Shown: positions 1-41,670 of the stretch, in pieces | Layout of the letters: each line of letters starts with the position of its first letter | How positions within the stretch are numbered: position 1 is the stretch's first letter | Translations under genes and position numbers: made by a program | Notes under the pieces: model-generated | The model's input: only the letters and a program-made list of their open reading frames with translations | The model's database searches: none | Told to the model about the DNA's origin: nothing | Assembly (NCBI GenBank): GCA_024529925.1 | Contig: JAFEUB010001535.1 | Coordinates: forward strand, 680,988-744,987 | DNA length: 64,000 nucleotides | DNA from: Ophthalmolycus amberensis | Lineage: Eukaryota; Chordata; Actinopteri; Perciformes; Zoarcidae | Direction of reading: 5' to 3'

Positions 1-460
1 CAACGCTGTGTGGCACCTGTCTCCCCGAGACACGCACACACACTGTGACGTGCTGAGATTCTGTGTATGTGAGCGTGTTTGTATCGAAGTTGCGGCCCCT
101 GTGGCAAAGCTCGCGGCGTAGAAATTGAATTTCTTATTTTTTTTTTCTGCACTCTTGTGCCACTTGATACACGTCCTGTTTCGTTGACGGAGCTGGCTGC
201 CAAACTCTGAGTTTTCTTCATCTCAATCTTTGGCTCCTCATCCTTCCTTCCTTCCTTCCTTCCTCTCCCCCCCCCCCCCTCTCACTGTCATTATGTCTAC
301 CTGTGTCCTTGCGACAGGTTGGATGCCCTCCCAGGATGTTCTCATGGGCTGATTGGGATTCCACTCCTATCCATCAAACTTTGTACGACAGTAGTGAAAG
401 AGACTTCTGTCATGTCACATTCTGTATTGTTGAATTAATTATTATTATTATTATTTTTTA

Positions 461-547
461 TTCAAACGTATTCGGTTCGTCATGCGTACCGAACCGTGAG
501 CCTCGTACCGAACGGTTCAATACGAATACACGTATCGTTACACCCCT

Positions 548-550
<3 letters not shown>
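461..550. mobile_element. hAT-like element end fragment
   Basis: Repeated accgaac/gaaccg words end in tatcgttacacccctag, the complement of the CTAGGGGTGTAACGATA-type terminus of many fish hAT elements. Only one end is visible, next to a long GT repeat. Confidence 0.4.

Positions 551-637
<87 letters not shown>
551..637. repeat. (GT)n microsatellite, 87 bp
   Basis: A perfect GT run directly after the hAT-like end, in an intron. Open frames reading Val-Cys repeats across it are artefacts. Confidence 0.98.
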
Positions 638-641
<4 letters not shown>

Positions 642-2324
642 CTGGTGTCATATCTCCCCCTTGGCCATGGCCGCTATGAGTGTGTCTCTACATCTTCATA
701 TGGCCTTGGGTGGTTTTCACACATACTCATGATAACTACACTCAAGCCTTTACGCCATGTGGCATTACCAAATGATTACCTATGTGTCAGACATTCTCCA
801 CACGTCCCCATTCATTTGAACACACACTTGTATTTACATCACTGGAATTGATTTTTTGCCCTTTTCCCTCTTTTTCGTCATATTTAACTCTACGAACGAT
901 CATGTGTTGGATTGAATCTAAACCTCAACATCATAGTGTTTTGTGTTCAGTGATTCTAGTAATTTCAAATTTGTTTGTTTAGTCTATTTTACTAGACCTA
1001 AAATCAGGACTGTCTACATTCTGTAATGAGAGAAATGTAATTTTCCCAAAACATATGACAGTAAAACAGTGTGGTGTAAATTGTGGTGTCCAGTAGAACC
1101 ACAGCTCAGGCTGAAGTGGCCTCACTCTTCCTCTCACCTCCAGAGTTACTGTTCCTGCCGCCCACATCTCCATCCAGCATGTCGCCCGAAGTCACCGCTC
1201 TGTAGTGCATATTATTATGAGCATTACGTAGAGATTTGATGAATGAATGGTGAGAATTTGTATGATGGAGGAATTCCAAGGTGCTTAACAATGCAACTCT
1301 GAGTGTGTGTCCTCTATAGTCACTCAATCGTTAAATTATGTACGCCTTTCTGACTGTCGATACAAAAGAAATCTGTGTTTTGGTGGTAACAAATACACTT
1401 TGTGCAAGTGTCTAGTCTTTGTAGCACTTTCTACGACAGCGCTGTGTGAATGCCTGCAGAAAGGATGCGTTGGAGCTCAAGTCAAAATGAGTAGTAATTG
1501 TCCAAGTATCATCGAGTACAGGGCCCCTTATGATACTGTGATTACAGGTTCTCATCACTTCAGCCTCCACCAAGTAATTACTTTTAAATGCATAGGCAGT
1601 TTCAGCCACCAGCTAGCTGATGACAGGGCATGGCACCACGCAGCGCTCCCTCCTCACCTCCTCCAACCGTCGTCGCCCGCATCGTTACTGCCAGAATCCT
1701 GTTTGATTTGTTTCTGAAAGCATCTACATGCCTCACGGGGAATATTCAGAGTCTTTGTTTCCACATTTAGTTCCCTTGTCTTTTCGCCCCATGAATCATC
1801 AAATTTCACCTCTTCAAGTGATATTTGAATCGTTAAATTTAAGAAGCTGCCATGGCTGGGCATCTATTCACTCATTACGGTGTCATTCCTCTAATTTCAC
1901 CAGAGTGAAAACAGAATCTTGATGCAGAATATGCATTTGTGGAACATTAAAAAGAAATCATTGCAAAATGTTTATTGCTTCGTTTTATTCCAACCCTGAA
2001 GAAAAAATGCCTTATACTGAAATTCAATCTCGGCATTGGTAATATAAATGCGTATACAGACACACAAACGCATGCGCCCGATCCCCCAAGTGTCCCTCAG
2101 GCCATGACGCCACGCCTGACAAACAGAGCTGACCGCGCTTCTCATTTCTTTTCATCATGGCGACCTCGAGCAAGCAACAAACACATTGCCACAGAGATGG
2201 ATCTCTTTGCACTGAAAATGTGATTTGTTCCAGTATTTGGCTGAGATCAGAGGACACTGCTTTGCCACGCCTTTGATATTGTTGCTGAGGGCTCATCAGT
2301 GGTGCCTGACCTGCCCATCCCGGA

Positions 2325-2342
2325 GGGGGGGGGGGGGGGGGG
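2325..2342. repeat. poly(G) run, 18 bp
   Basis: Uninterrupted G18 in an intron, one of about fifteen G or C runs of 12 or more in this window. Confidence 0.98.
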
Positions 2343-3637
2343 TCATGTTTGTGATGCGTGTCTGAATCAAAATTCCTGTGGAGACTATCATGGATATGTC
2401 AATTCTACACAGGGGAAACACATAAAACAGACACCGTGGATAAGGACACACCTTGCATCTATGTTGTCTCTCTCAGTCATTTATCTCGGGTTGGACACTA
2501 CATTTGACTTCCTGCAGTGGCAGCTGGTGGGCAAATGAAATACTGAATGTGATCTTTCCTTGTTAGTTAACAGTTCAGTATGTGCAGCATCGGGGGAAAT
2601 ACCTATTTCCTCTATGAGGTCTCGTACCCTGAGATTTCTTGTTACTGACTAATCCATTAAAGGCCATCCTCTGGGAGACGAGGGATGAGGCCTGAACAAA
2701 ATATCGCCACTCATCACTGGGACACCCTTTGCTCTACAATACCGCAGGAAGCAATTTAAGGCTAGGACTAAACTCTGTCTTTATTTCACGTAGCATGGAA
2801 ATAGAGCCTTTAAAAGGAGGGGGGGGGGGGAGGAGTGAGGAGGCAGAGGGAGCGTGAGAGCCACAGGACGAGGGAGAAGTGGGAGGGTGACAGAAAAAAA
2901 AATATTTTTCTAGGCTGGGCGTTGCTTATTTACTTAGTTAAAAGAGTACACTGAGTTTTTCTTGGTGGCTTTTAGCCAAAGAAACTAGTAGCCACTGTAC
3001 ACTGCGCCTCTTCCTGCTGAATTGTAAATATAATTCTCTAACCGAGTTAAGAGTACAGGAGCGTCACACTAACTCGCCATAACTCACTTTTAACCACATA
3101 GCTTCGAGTTGTCTGTCCCATATGAGTCTCCCTCTGAAAAACCTCTTGCCTCCCAGCTGTCCCTTGTCTAGTCCTGATGTCTTTTTTTTGTGTTTTAATT
3201 TTTTCTTTAATCCAGTTGCTCACACACACACACACACAGTATGAGTCATGCACAGCATCAATTTGACATGCAGCCCACTCTCCCAGCCAGGCAGAGCGCT
3301 GCCTTTTTTGATCAAACTAGATTGTTGGAGCATTAAAGCCAGTAAGAGCTCCTGCAGACAAACAGGTAAATAAATCGTTTACTGTATGTCTGTCCCCCCC
3401 GAGTACGCGGAAGATGATTTTTGTTTTGTTCCAGAAAAATCGAATTGAATCATTTTGTTGTTGCCTCCCTCTCTCCTCTCCTTTGCTCACTTTGCACTGC
3501 TGTAGATATTGGTGTGCGTTTTGAGAGCAAAGAAAAGTCAAAGAAATGGAAATATCTCATCATAGCAGATTGATGTCAGTTTCAATATCTGTGAGGAGGC
3601 TTCTACTCAGCCGTCAATGTCAGGAGCCTAATACTGA

Positions 3638-3669
<32 letters not shown>

Positions 3670-3904
3670 GAATAGTTTTTCAAAATAAATGTTTTTTGAA
3701 AAGCCTTGACATTTTGTGCTTGAGTGATTTCTATGATTTTGTACTTCTTTACAAATATGACTCACTTCATCTTTATGTGTGCGTTTGTATGGCATTTTCC
3801 ATTTTTGTTTGTTCGAAATTACCGGAAACAGAATACAGAGTAAGCATGACTGTCCACTGTTGGTAATGTAGGAATGTATGTGTGTGTGTGCGTGTGTGTT
3901 CCAG

Positions 3905-31801
<27,897 letters not shown>

Positions 31802-33918
31802 CCTCTGAAAATCCTCATCACACCCTCTCTCTCTCTCGCTCTCTCTCTCTCCCTCTGATACCTCCAAAATGGCAACCAGCATGCAACGCTGCCACCAAAA
31901 TGGGGAACACCTGATGAGAAGCACTTACAAACACTAACAAACAAACGAAAACCTGTGAGCCCCACATCTTCTCAGTTCCTCCTTTTGATACCTTCATTTT
32001 CAGGGGTTTCTCAAAGTGATTTCACCAGGTGCAGTGTTGAAAGAAATGTTAATTGGAAGATAAAACTTTGAAAGACAAGAAAGGACCTCAACCTCCGCCT
32101 ACCGTTCATGTCTTCAATAGTCCCCGCCAGCTGAGATTAGAGGAATCCAGAGATTCATTTTGATTGGCGACTTCTGAACTTTAATGTCATTGATGATAGA
32201 AATCAGACTGCCTTATATTATCAGAGGGTTTTAAATCATGATGTAGGGGGGGGGGGGTGGGGGGTCTGACTGCTTATGAAAGACGTTGAGCAGTTCAGGA
32301 TCAGCGCTGCTTTTTTGCAAGCGTGTAATTTATTTTGAATCAATTTGCAGTGACTAGTTATTAGGTATTTATTGTTTTGTGATTGAGAATTCGGCCAAAT
32401 TGCAGTAAGAGATGCCAAATCTTCACATCACAACCTCGTGCCCTTCATTTGCCTCCGTTGGGTTGCTGAAAATAACATAGTCTTCGACATGATTTTTTTT
32501 TTAGATAGCATACGCAGAACATTTTCACAGTGTCCCTGAGGGTATCGAAAGATGCATCGTCTTTACTTTCCCCTCGGTGTTCTTTCATGTAGATACTGTA
32601 TTTGCAGTGTGGATATCATTGTTCATTGTTCATGTTCATGCACAGACACCAACCCTTCAACTGCCACAGGGCCTGCTTCTAAGTGTACGGATTTTAATAG
32701 CTGAGCATCTAGTCCATCAGCCCTGATTCGAGAATAGGAAACTATCTGGATTCGCCGCCTTGGTGGTATTCGATTTCTCCTGCGCATTAACCAATCGGGG
32801 TGAGCCTGGCTGGTGTCCGATGCATGCTCAGTGGACACAATCTCTAGTGCCATGTGGACTGTGTGACTCAGATGATCCCTTCAGCTTTGTCGACTGTGGC
32901 TACCGAGTGGAAAGAGCGGTCGTATTTATTTGTTTTAATTTTTATTTAAATGAAGCGTCAGGACAGCATGTTACTTTTTCTTTTGTTGCCACCACTAAAG
33001 AAGATGAATGAAGGGGATGTGAGAGTTTGTATTTGACATTTTTGGTCAACAAAAAAAAGGAAAAAGGTATGTTTGTATTCACTGCTGTCACTTTTTAAAT
33101 CAAATGACTACTATCTGCACTTGAGTTCAAAGTGCAGCTGTTATTTTGTCTTTACAATTTGATCCTTACTGGAGAAGAACCTTTATCTCTATGTAGTAGT
33201 GAGGTTTCCTCTTGCAACTTCTTATACTGTGCTGTTAGAGAAATCACTGCAGTCAGTCCATGCTTGTGGTCCTATTTACTGCTGTATTTAGAGGGACATC
33301 TTGTTACATTATGTGTGCCTTGTTATCCATTGGTTACTTACACAAAACATACAGTGAGAAATTACAGATGATTTACTGTAGATCCTTTTATTGAAATCGT
33401 GTCATCTTGTTTGCCAGAGTGCAGTTAGATTTATTAATCAGCCAAACCACTGCTGCAGAGCAAAGGAAATCTGACAAAATAATGAAGAGCAAATCATTTC
33501 ACAGGACCAAATCAGGAATCTTAAAGCAGCTAAACGCCAATGCAGCACGAATAACGTCAAAGAGGATAAGAGAAAATAACACGTTTTAAATCCTGACGAT
33601 AAAAACATGATTTTTACTTGAACCAGCTGCAGTTGATGGTTTGTTTGCCTGCTGCTGTCGATGAGTAATCCCACAATTCGATCGTTGTTTAAGTGTCTGT
33701 TGGTTCCAGGTAAGAATTGACAATCGCAGGTTACAACAGTAAACTTTTACACCTGTTTAGTGATATCAGATATGTTAGTATACACTTTATGGTTTTACTG
33801 CCTACTAGCAACCCCAAATCATAAAATGTCCCCAATTTCAATTGCTATGTTTTTCAGAATCAAAACATCAACAGAGGAACTAATTTGGGGATTTTGGGAA
33901 TGCCTCATATACGACTAA

Positions 33919-33924
33919 AATAAA
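33919..33924 (+). promoter_or_regulatory. candidate cacna2d1 polyadenylation signal AATAAA
   Basis: AATAAA is followed after about 15-30 nt by the GT-rich stretch tttgtgtagtagtgttt, a classical poly(A) layout. It would give a 3' UTR of about 2.1 kb. It was chosen by pattern only. Confidence 0.4.
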
Positions 33925-36452
33925 ACCAAGGAGTGCAACTTTGTGTAGTAGTGTTTAACACTGGAGCATGTTTGTAGGAGACGACTTCATTTAGTGGGGA
34001 AGTGAAAACCACAAATGAAGCTGTGTGTGTACGCATTCCTCCAAGTCAGATCAAGGAGTGCTGGTTTGTCCATTTTCTTTTATGGCAAAGCTCCACCACC
34101 ATCATTTTCAGACTTTCAACTTGAAAGTGGTCTGGGTGCACTTTTTACTCTTCTCCTCTATCTTACACTGTAACCATCCAACAAAATCAATGTGGTTATA
34201 CTAACAATGGTATTAATGCTCTTCATTTACTAACATACTCAAGAATATCAAGTGCCATATGGGACTCTCTTATTCTCTTGTGGAGAAACCTATTATCGTA
34301 ATATAACATTTATGCAATTTACCAAGGCAACATGTAAGTCTCATAAATCCTTTCCCTGTGCTGCATGGTAGTGGCTTACAATTTAATTAAAACATATCCA
34401 GTGTGCTCCTGCTTTAGTGTGTAATGTTGGGAAGCATAATATGCTGCGTGTCAGGCATTTGTTCATGATGTGATGAAGTGTGATCAGCTACAATTACTGC
34501 CTTTCTCTTGGGGATTTGGCTCCGCCCTGCTCTGAGTCAGCTGGGGAAAAGAGAATCCGATTGGCCAGCGTGACGTTTGAATGCACGACTCAATCTGTCG
34601 GATTGGTTCAAGCCATTTATGAATCACTATTGTTTCAGGACCATACCGGTGGTTTAGCAAGTTTTAGACCAACCACTGCAAATCGTGACTACCGTCTGCT
34701 AATGTGTCCGATTTTCAGTTAAGCTAGTGGTGTGGGCTCTAGTTGGTCAACCACTTTGTTTGACCAATTCCGGATGAATCTTTACGACATCGGTCCCCTT
34801 ACTCTAGCGCCACCATTACCTCGTCTCAGGTTGTGGCATTGAGTGAAACGTCTCAACAGCTATTTGATTCATTGCCATTCAATTTGTATGAATTGTAATC
34901 ACTACTGTGATCCCTGGACTGTTCATCTCGCGCCATCATCAAGACAAAACTTCAAATTGTTTAATACCTTAAAAACACGACTGGAAATATGCAGGTTAGC
35001 GCTGCCGGCGAGCCTTTAGCTCAAGCACCACTGTTACAGCCCAACACAGCTGCTAGCACGGCTGTAGACTAAATGTTTTGTTTCAATTGACCCTTCGCTA
35101 AGTCAGCACATCAATAACTTACTGTTGCACTGAAGCTACTGAAGGTATGCTAAGTGTATACACATGCTACTTTGCTTTTTAATGATTGCAACAGTGAATA
35201 AAGACCTTCCCGGCTATACAGGAACAGTGTTGTTCCTTAATTTCATCGTCTTCCGTCTTGATCGCCAGGTGATCTATAGGCCTTTGTTAGCTTCTATCTT
35301 TATCTTTTTAACCTGCTTTCGCTGCTGGCTCAGTTTGACACCTGCATATATCCTTCAAACACATACTGTAGACCCTTCAGTCTGCTTTTTTGTTTTTACA
35401 AAAATTACATATTTATTCAGGGAGTGCAGTTAGTGACCGTGTGGGCTCCGTGAAGAGTGAATTCACATCGTTAACTTTGTGCTGTGCAGTTTGGCCATAT
35501 GAAGCATTAGAATGGTTGTGATAACCATTGATAATGCCGATTCAATCAGCGGATTACAAGCAAAATAGGTGCTCTAGTCTTGTTTATTTCCTACTAACAT
35601 TTTGTGCGCTTCCATTCACGCTAGAAGCTTCTCATTCGAAGTTTTAAGAACCTTAACAGAGTTGTACAGAGAGCTGTACAGAAATTAATAGGAAGTAAAT
35701 GTCTGCCTGAAATGTAAGAAAATACCTTCAAATGTGGGGAAAAATGTGGGATATGGTCAGTAGTAATAGGCTAAATATACATTAATTGTAGACTATTGTA
35801 ACGTGTCGTGGTTAAACTTGCAAAAAATACTGGTATGGTCTTTTAAGTCACAAAATACACACCACCTAAAATGCCCCAACTGGCTGCTTTTAGAGATGCA
35901 CAGAAAACATTGGAGAATGAACATGAGCTCCATATAGTTGTCCAGATTCATTCTACTCTTAAGTGCTAAAATCAGATGCTGTCACTTCAGGAATAATATA
36001 CTCTCGATGTGATATGAAGTGTTTTTGACTCTCTGTTGGTGCTTGTCTGTATGGATTGTGTGGGTTGGCCTTTTTATTTCTGGAATCTTGAGGATTGCTT
36101 AATGTGTGTGTTTTTTGTGTATGTTACCTTGCTGCCACTCTTTGGCAGACGACTGACGGGCCTGTCAGTCAATCTTTCTCTGCCTTCGGTTTTAAGGCAG
36201 GCTCTTGATGGAGGCGTCCATCAAGTCGCCCCTCGCCAGAATCTTTGGGAGGGTCTTGGTGGGCCTCTTTGTCAGTCTCCCTTGATTGTGCTTTAACATG
36301 TTACACTTTAGTGGAACTTGATTCTCCAGAATCAGTCATGTAAACATTTGTACAAAACTGATGTTGTTCTCAACAAAAAGAAAAAAAGAACAATGTTTAT
36401 AATCATGGGGAGGAAAAACGTGTTTATTCATGTGCAAATAAGGTACATTCAG

Positions 36453-36458
36453 AATAAA
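36453..36458 (+). promoter_or_regulatory. second candidate polyadenylation signal AATAAA
   Basis: AATAAA is followed by gattgctatctgttgcattg, which is T/G-rich. It would give a 3' UTR of about 4.7 kb, so it could be the distal site of cacna2d1. Confidence 0.3.
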
Positions 36459-38694
36459 AGTTTATGATTGCTATCTGTTGCATTGCGTGTCCAGTTCTGG
36501 ATCTTGTCCTTTTCTTTTAAAATATCTCAGTTTTTTTCCACAGTGGATCAGATTTCTGCTACTAACTTCTGTCACATTGCCAACACACATTCCCCATCCA
36601 AATGTGTGTGAAAATGAGAAGGAAGCACCCTGAGTCAGCTCTCCCAGTGTCTAGCCAACATCAGAAACTGACGTCCAGCCAAAATCAACAATGTCCTGGA
36701 AAAGAAAGGATTGGAGGTGCAGGTTCAGCCACATCTCTCTGCAACATTGAATTTGGCTGAAGGACACGTCCATTAACAACGACCCGTAATGTTCTCTGGT
36801 CATAAATTTAAAGTAATTCCTGTTTTCCCTTTTGCACGTTGATCAAATGGTAAGTGACTTTCTCGTTAGCGCAGTCCGCTTTACACTTGAACCTGAAACC
36901 AGCTGTGCTGAAGCCCAGATTCTTTGAGCCACTATTCCTCACTGCCCCCTAAAGACAAACGACAGGCTCATTTTACTCTTTATAATGGACGTTAAAAACT
37001 AACCCTAGTTCTGTATGGTACACTGCTAGCCACCAAGAAAAGCTATAATCCTTTAGGTGCTTGGGGACATTTTAACTGCGACCAATTACAATATCTTTAC
37101 TATTTATTTTTAATAAAAAATGGCCTTTATTGTTTGTAGTACAGCTGGTGAATGACTATAAAGAGACCAATAATATGAAATTACATATTTTACAAAGGTG
37201 ACAGAAATTGATTATAACAGCATCAACTAAGACTGGGACATTTTAAATAGGTATGATTTGAGGGACTCTGCAATCAGTGAAGAAACTGAATACCAATTAA
37301 AAATGTGATTTATCAACATTGTGGTGACGGTACAGTTATTCAACCCTCTTGGATTTTATGGTAAAAGTCTGTTGTATTTTGTAACCATAGCATATTTTTC
37401 ACTATCTGTAATCTCTGTTTTTAATGCATTACCTTTCCTTGCGTGAAAATTGTATGAAAGATGTAATGTCATGCTAAAACTAAACGTTTTCCAGTGACAG
37501 CACCCTGTCTTTCTTGGATTTCACTTCTTTCTTTTTTTTCTGAAACTCTTCCTCTCCACAAGTGTTATTCCTTGTCCGTCACGGATGAGTTGCGATGTCA
37601 ACAGCACACGCTGGATTTCCTGCCAGGGGCCTTGGATTTCACGTCTGGCAACAAGATGACCCAGTCGGTTTACACAGAGGTCACTCTTGTTGTGTTTTTG
37701 ATTGTTATCCTAAGTCTCTGTGCTTGTGTCCCTCTGTCACTGATTGATATCTGGCCTGAGGTACTGTAATCGGTACTTCAGGCCTCTAGAGTGAGTATGA
37801 AAAGTTGATTACCGGGTATATAAGTCATTACATTTGGTAGTATTAACAGTTCCTTCATTACACTGACAGATTTGTTTTTATAAAATGGGCTTTCCAAGGA
37901 GTATGGAGAAGGTGTCGCATTTCGTTTGTGCACCACAGGTAACCTTTAAGTACTTTATGAAATGGGATCCAATGTGCTTGACCAGGAACGGTTACACACT
38001 AAAGCTCACTACTTCATTTATATGCGTGTTCTGCTCTCACAACCCTCTCTCCCCCTCCTCTCCGATAATGCTTGCGCTTGCATTCCTGACCGTGTGAGAT
38101 GAAGAAGATATGGTTTCTGCATTCTCCCTTCCTATTCCGTTGGAAGCGATCCTTCAGTAAAGACAGTTTTGGATTACTGAGAAGTAATTGTCCCGATTAT
38201 GCCCACGAACAAAACCAGCTGACCACCACTGAGAACCTTTTTGTTTTGCATAGATGCACGCCACAAAGTATTCAGTGGGCACATGTTTGTTGGGAAGAAA
38301 GAACAACTTTGAGGGTTGTGGTTGGGAAAAACAACGTTCAGAACCTCAACCAACAACAAAGAGTGAGAATAGGACCACCGAGGCATTGTTGAAGTTTTGG
38401 TTTGTCTCCACATCTCCCGTCTCTTTTGTGTAATTTTAAATGTCGTCACTTTGACTTTGTGCTCGGGGGGGGGGGGGGGGGGACATCTGTAACCACCCCG
38501 CATCCCAAATGAAGTTCGTACCCCTTCATTTAAATTTCAAACACCTCATAAAGGCGTTTTTGGCCCAGGCTCAAAACCCAATCACAACTGCTGTAATAGA
38601 TATGTTGCGATACCTATAAGGCACAATGGGATCTCATTTCAGGGAAGCTGAGATTGATGTGTTTAGCATATTGTACTTCTGCCGGCCGGACCCA

Positions 38695-38890
38695 TAGGAC
38701 GTTTGCTCGTACTCCCCGTCTGCTTGGGTTTTCTCAGAGTGCTCTGTTTTCCTACCACACAGGTAATTAGCAATTGGTTGTCTGTCTCTATGTGTACAGA
38801 CTAGTGACCTGTCCAGTGTGTACCCAATGTAATCAGGGATTGGCTCCAGCCCCCCAACCGGTACAGCTTTTGGGTGGATGAATGGATTGT
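38695..38890 (+). mobile_element. dispersed fish repeat (gtactccccgtctgcttggg class)
   Basis: Carries the string of landmarks of a very common fish repeat: tactccccgtctgcttgggt, ttttctcagagt, ttggttgtctgtctctatgt, gacctgtccagtgtgtaccc, ggctccagccccc and ggatgaatggatt. Confidence 0.65.
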
Positions 38891-39845
38891 GCCCCTCCTA
38901 TCCAGAGAGTCTGTACCCTGAGGGTCAGCAGTCAACTGCATGCAACTCTTTACATTGTAATGCTTTTTTAGATATTAGATTACGATGAAGGAGATTACAA
39001 GGAGATGTCTTCTCAAAGATATGAGTGTTGATGTTAACAAATGTGGTTGGCGTGATTAAAGTGATGGCATGTCAATGTGTATTATTACAAATTCTGAATA
39101 ATTCTAGTGTGTACAAACAACTCTGCAATGATGCAATTCTTAAAGTCTCAAAAGATATAATTTACACAGCCCCGAGCAACTTGAACCACCCGAAAGCTGA
39201 GAAAAAAGCTTGATGAAAACCGAACGTTTGGAATGGCCGAGTTAAAAGCCTTTCCTCCTCTTTCCAAAACAGCTTAAATTCTAAATTTCCTTCACCTGCT
39301 CCCTGCTCCCTGCACCACTTTGGATCCCTGTTGGGAGCTCTGACTTTGTGACTCATCTGCTGGTCATTTGTGTACTCACTTGTTTGTAATTGCTGCAGTC
39401 TGGCTTTTCGTGTTCCTTTCATGTTTTTTGGCCACAGAGAAAGTGGATGGCTCCAGCTGTATTGGCTGTACAGAAAAATACCCAGAGCAGTGCAGTGATC
39501 CGTACCGGAGGTTTTGATGCCGTTTTAGAATCATCAGCATCACCCACGGTTTTGTATCGGCTCTCCTTGACTGGAAATATGAGTGGTCCTTAACTCAAGG
39601 GAGAGGAGAGCAGAGGAAAAGACAAAACAGAGGAACACTTACATAGACCGGCCCGAGGTAAAAAAATAAAAAATAAACAAGATGTCAAAACTTTGTCTTC
39701 AAACGATGGTGTCCGAACAGGAGAGGGAAAAAATGTTGAGCTACCCATGGAAAGTGATGGCGAAGATTCAGCTACATGAATCTTACGAGTGACTTTTATT
39801 GATTCTGCAAAAAAAATTTTATTTGGAAACCTGTCTTCACAAGAG

Positions 39846-39985
39846 TTTAAAGGAGTAGTTCAACATTTTGCGAAAGGAGTTTATTCACGTTCTTGCTGCC
39901 AACCAACACCCTAACACTCACTAATTAACATTTTATATCACATTTGTTTAATCCAAACAAAAAAACGGCGAATGTGAAGTCTTGA
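39846..39985. repeat. dispersed fish repeat, copy D
   Basis: Reads aaaggagtagttcaacattt, then cactcactaattaacatttt and catttgtttaatccaaac. These are the two ends of the family; its middle part is missing. Confidence 0.55.
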
Positions 39986-40023
39986 CATCACTGAATGGTT
40001 GCCATGTAATCAGCAAAGACTCC

Positions 40024-40148
40024 AGGTGTCATGAGGCATGATAAGGACTCAAGCGCAGACATTAGATGAGTGAAAAAAGGCATTTTATTCCAGAAAGAAA
40101 ACACACAAAGACACAGAAGGCAAAGCCTGATCGTGACACCAGGAAGTC
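40024..40148 (-). mobile_element. retroelement fragment, probable
   Basis: The sequence ggactcaagcgcagacatta, then ttttattccagaaag and gatcgtgacaccagg, resembles a fish element end that carries aggactcaaacgcagac and cgtgacacc. Confidence 0.35.
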
Positions 40149-41135
40149 AATCTACGTGGACGTTCCAAAATCTGAGGCAAGTACGGCATGCAACATAGCT
40201 AAGGTTTTCTTGTCTTGTACAAGTTGCAAATTAAGATTAAGATCAAGATTATTAAAACCTTAAATAAAATGCCATTCACCTCTATTGCATTTGGACAGGG
40301 GCAGATACTGAATCTCAATTGCGAATATCTTAAAACCAGGACAAATGACACCAGAACTGCATGGTTAAATGCCACCAAAGTAAAGTGGATGAGCTGACAC
40401 TTTAAAGGAAATTAACATTGGTAATAGCAATCTCTTGACAAAGCAGTGAAACGGAATGAATCACTCGTGCAAATTGAGAAACTCGTAAAAGCTAATTAGA
40501 TTGTCAAAGATATGTCAGGCATCTATGACCGTTTTTCCTTCTGGCAGACAGATTTTTAACTGACTGATTAGCTAACTGCTTGACTGATCATAGAATCAAA
40601 CGAATGCATTCATGCTCAGAGTCACAAACAATGACTAACACCGCCAGGCAAACTGCCATGATGAGTCTAACAGAATATCCTGTTACAGAGAGAGATCAGA
40701 GCCAAGCCAATTACATAACGGGCACAAGTCAGGCACCTTTTATTCTGGTAGAGTGAGTTATTTCCTCTGCTGCGAAGCCGCGGGTGTCTGATCAGGACAG
40801 CAAGTCAGCATTTCAACCTTGTTTAGTAATGTGTGTGATTAAGCACCGTCTGGTCCACACAGAAAGTATACTCTCTTAAAGATCCTCTGACACGCCAAGC
40901 CCCATTTACTGTGGCTAAATGAACCTGCAGCTGCATCTAACAACTGGAGCTAGATGCAGATGTGCACATGCTTTCAAGCCCACGCACACACACACGTATA
41001 TGGATGCAAAAAACATGGCCACACAACAGATAAACAAACTTGTAAACCATTACACCCCCACACATACACTCACCCCACATAAATCCAAACCTCACTTTTC
41101 AGGCCGAATGTATAAACATTCAGCACCTGCGCGCA

Positions 41136-41166
<31 letters not shown>

Positions 41167-41246
41167 ACACACACACTGCATGTGTGTGGCACTCAGGGAG
41201 AATTACATATGGCTAAGTACAAATGTGTTGTAAAAATGTACGACAT

Positions 41247-41670
41247 GTTAAAAGAATACTTTGGGATACACGCCCTTTTTCTTTCTCTCTGAAAGTTAAG
41301 AATGTTAATGTCAATCTCAATCGCTTGTAGTCGGGCCATGTGTCCCAACATAACAGTTTGACAGTTTGGAAATGAATCAACTTCACTTTTTTTGCCAAGG
41401 GCTATAAGGAACAACTACCAACTCCTCGAAACTCACCTTTGATTAATACATTACATCTTGTTTGTTAAATAACCACAGAAACTAAAGTGCAAAAAATTAC
41501 CTGACATGTGGGTGTGTTTTTTGAACAGTTTCTCCCTGCTGCAGTCTTTATTCTTAAATAGTTGCAATCCCAGCTCCAGACATGAGATGGACATCAACAC
41601 TCACATCTAACTTTCAGAACAAAAACAAAACAAGCGTGTTTACAAAAAATGTAGAACTATTCCTTTCATG
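41247..41670. repeat. dispersed fish repeat, copy E, rearranged
   Basis: aaaagaatactttgggatac at one end, cctttgattaatacattaca with tcttgtttgttaaat inside, and an inverted end aaaaaatgtagaactattcc. This suggests a foldback or nested copy. Confidence 0.4.

Larger units (their letters stand above)
1..3904 (+). other. cacna2d1 intron (left edge), no exon recognised
   Basis: I looked for the preceding exon (human ending HIPTDIYEG) and did not find it. The stretch holds a TTCC repeat (241-264), a C13 run (267-279), a hAT-like end, long GT repeats (551-637, 3637-3667) and two G runs (2325-2342, 2819-2830). Confidence 0.7.
31802..36500 (+). other. cacna2d1 3' UTR and flank
   Basis: There are no open frames with protein-like character. 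The 3' UTR starts with a CT repeat (about 31825-31855) and has a G12 run (32246-32257). The end is uncertain; see the two AATAAA sites. Confidence 0.6.

Noticed and set aside
303..851. 182-codon + strand open frame with a long Val-Cys run
   Set aside because: It is a read-through of the 87-bp GT microsatellite. The flanking residues are not protein-like.
2582..2632. Possible upstream cacna2d1 exon (TYFLYE before gtctcg)
   Set aside because: It does not match the expected HIPTDIYEG block and no suitable acceptor or phase was found.
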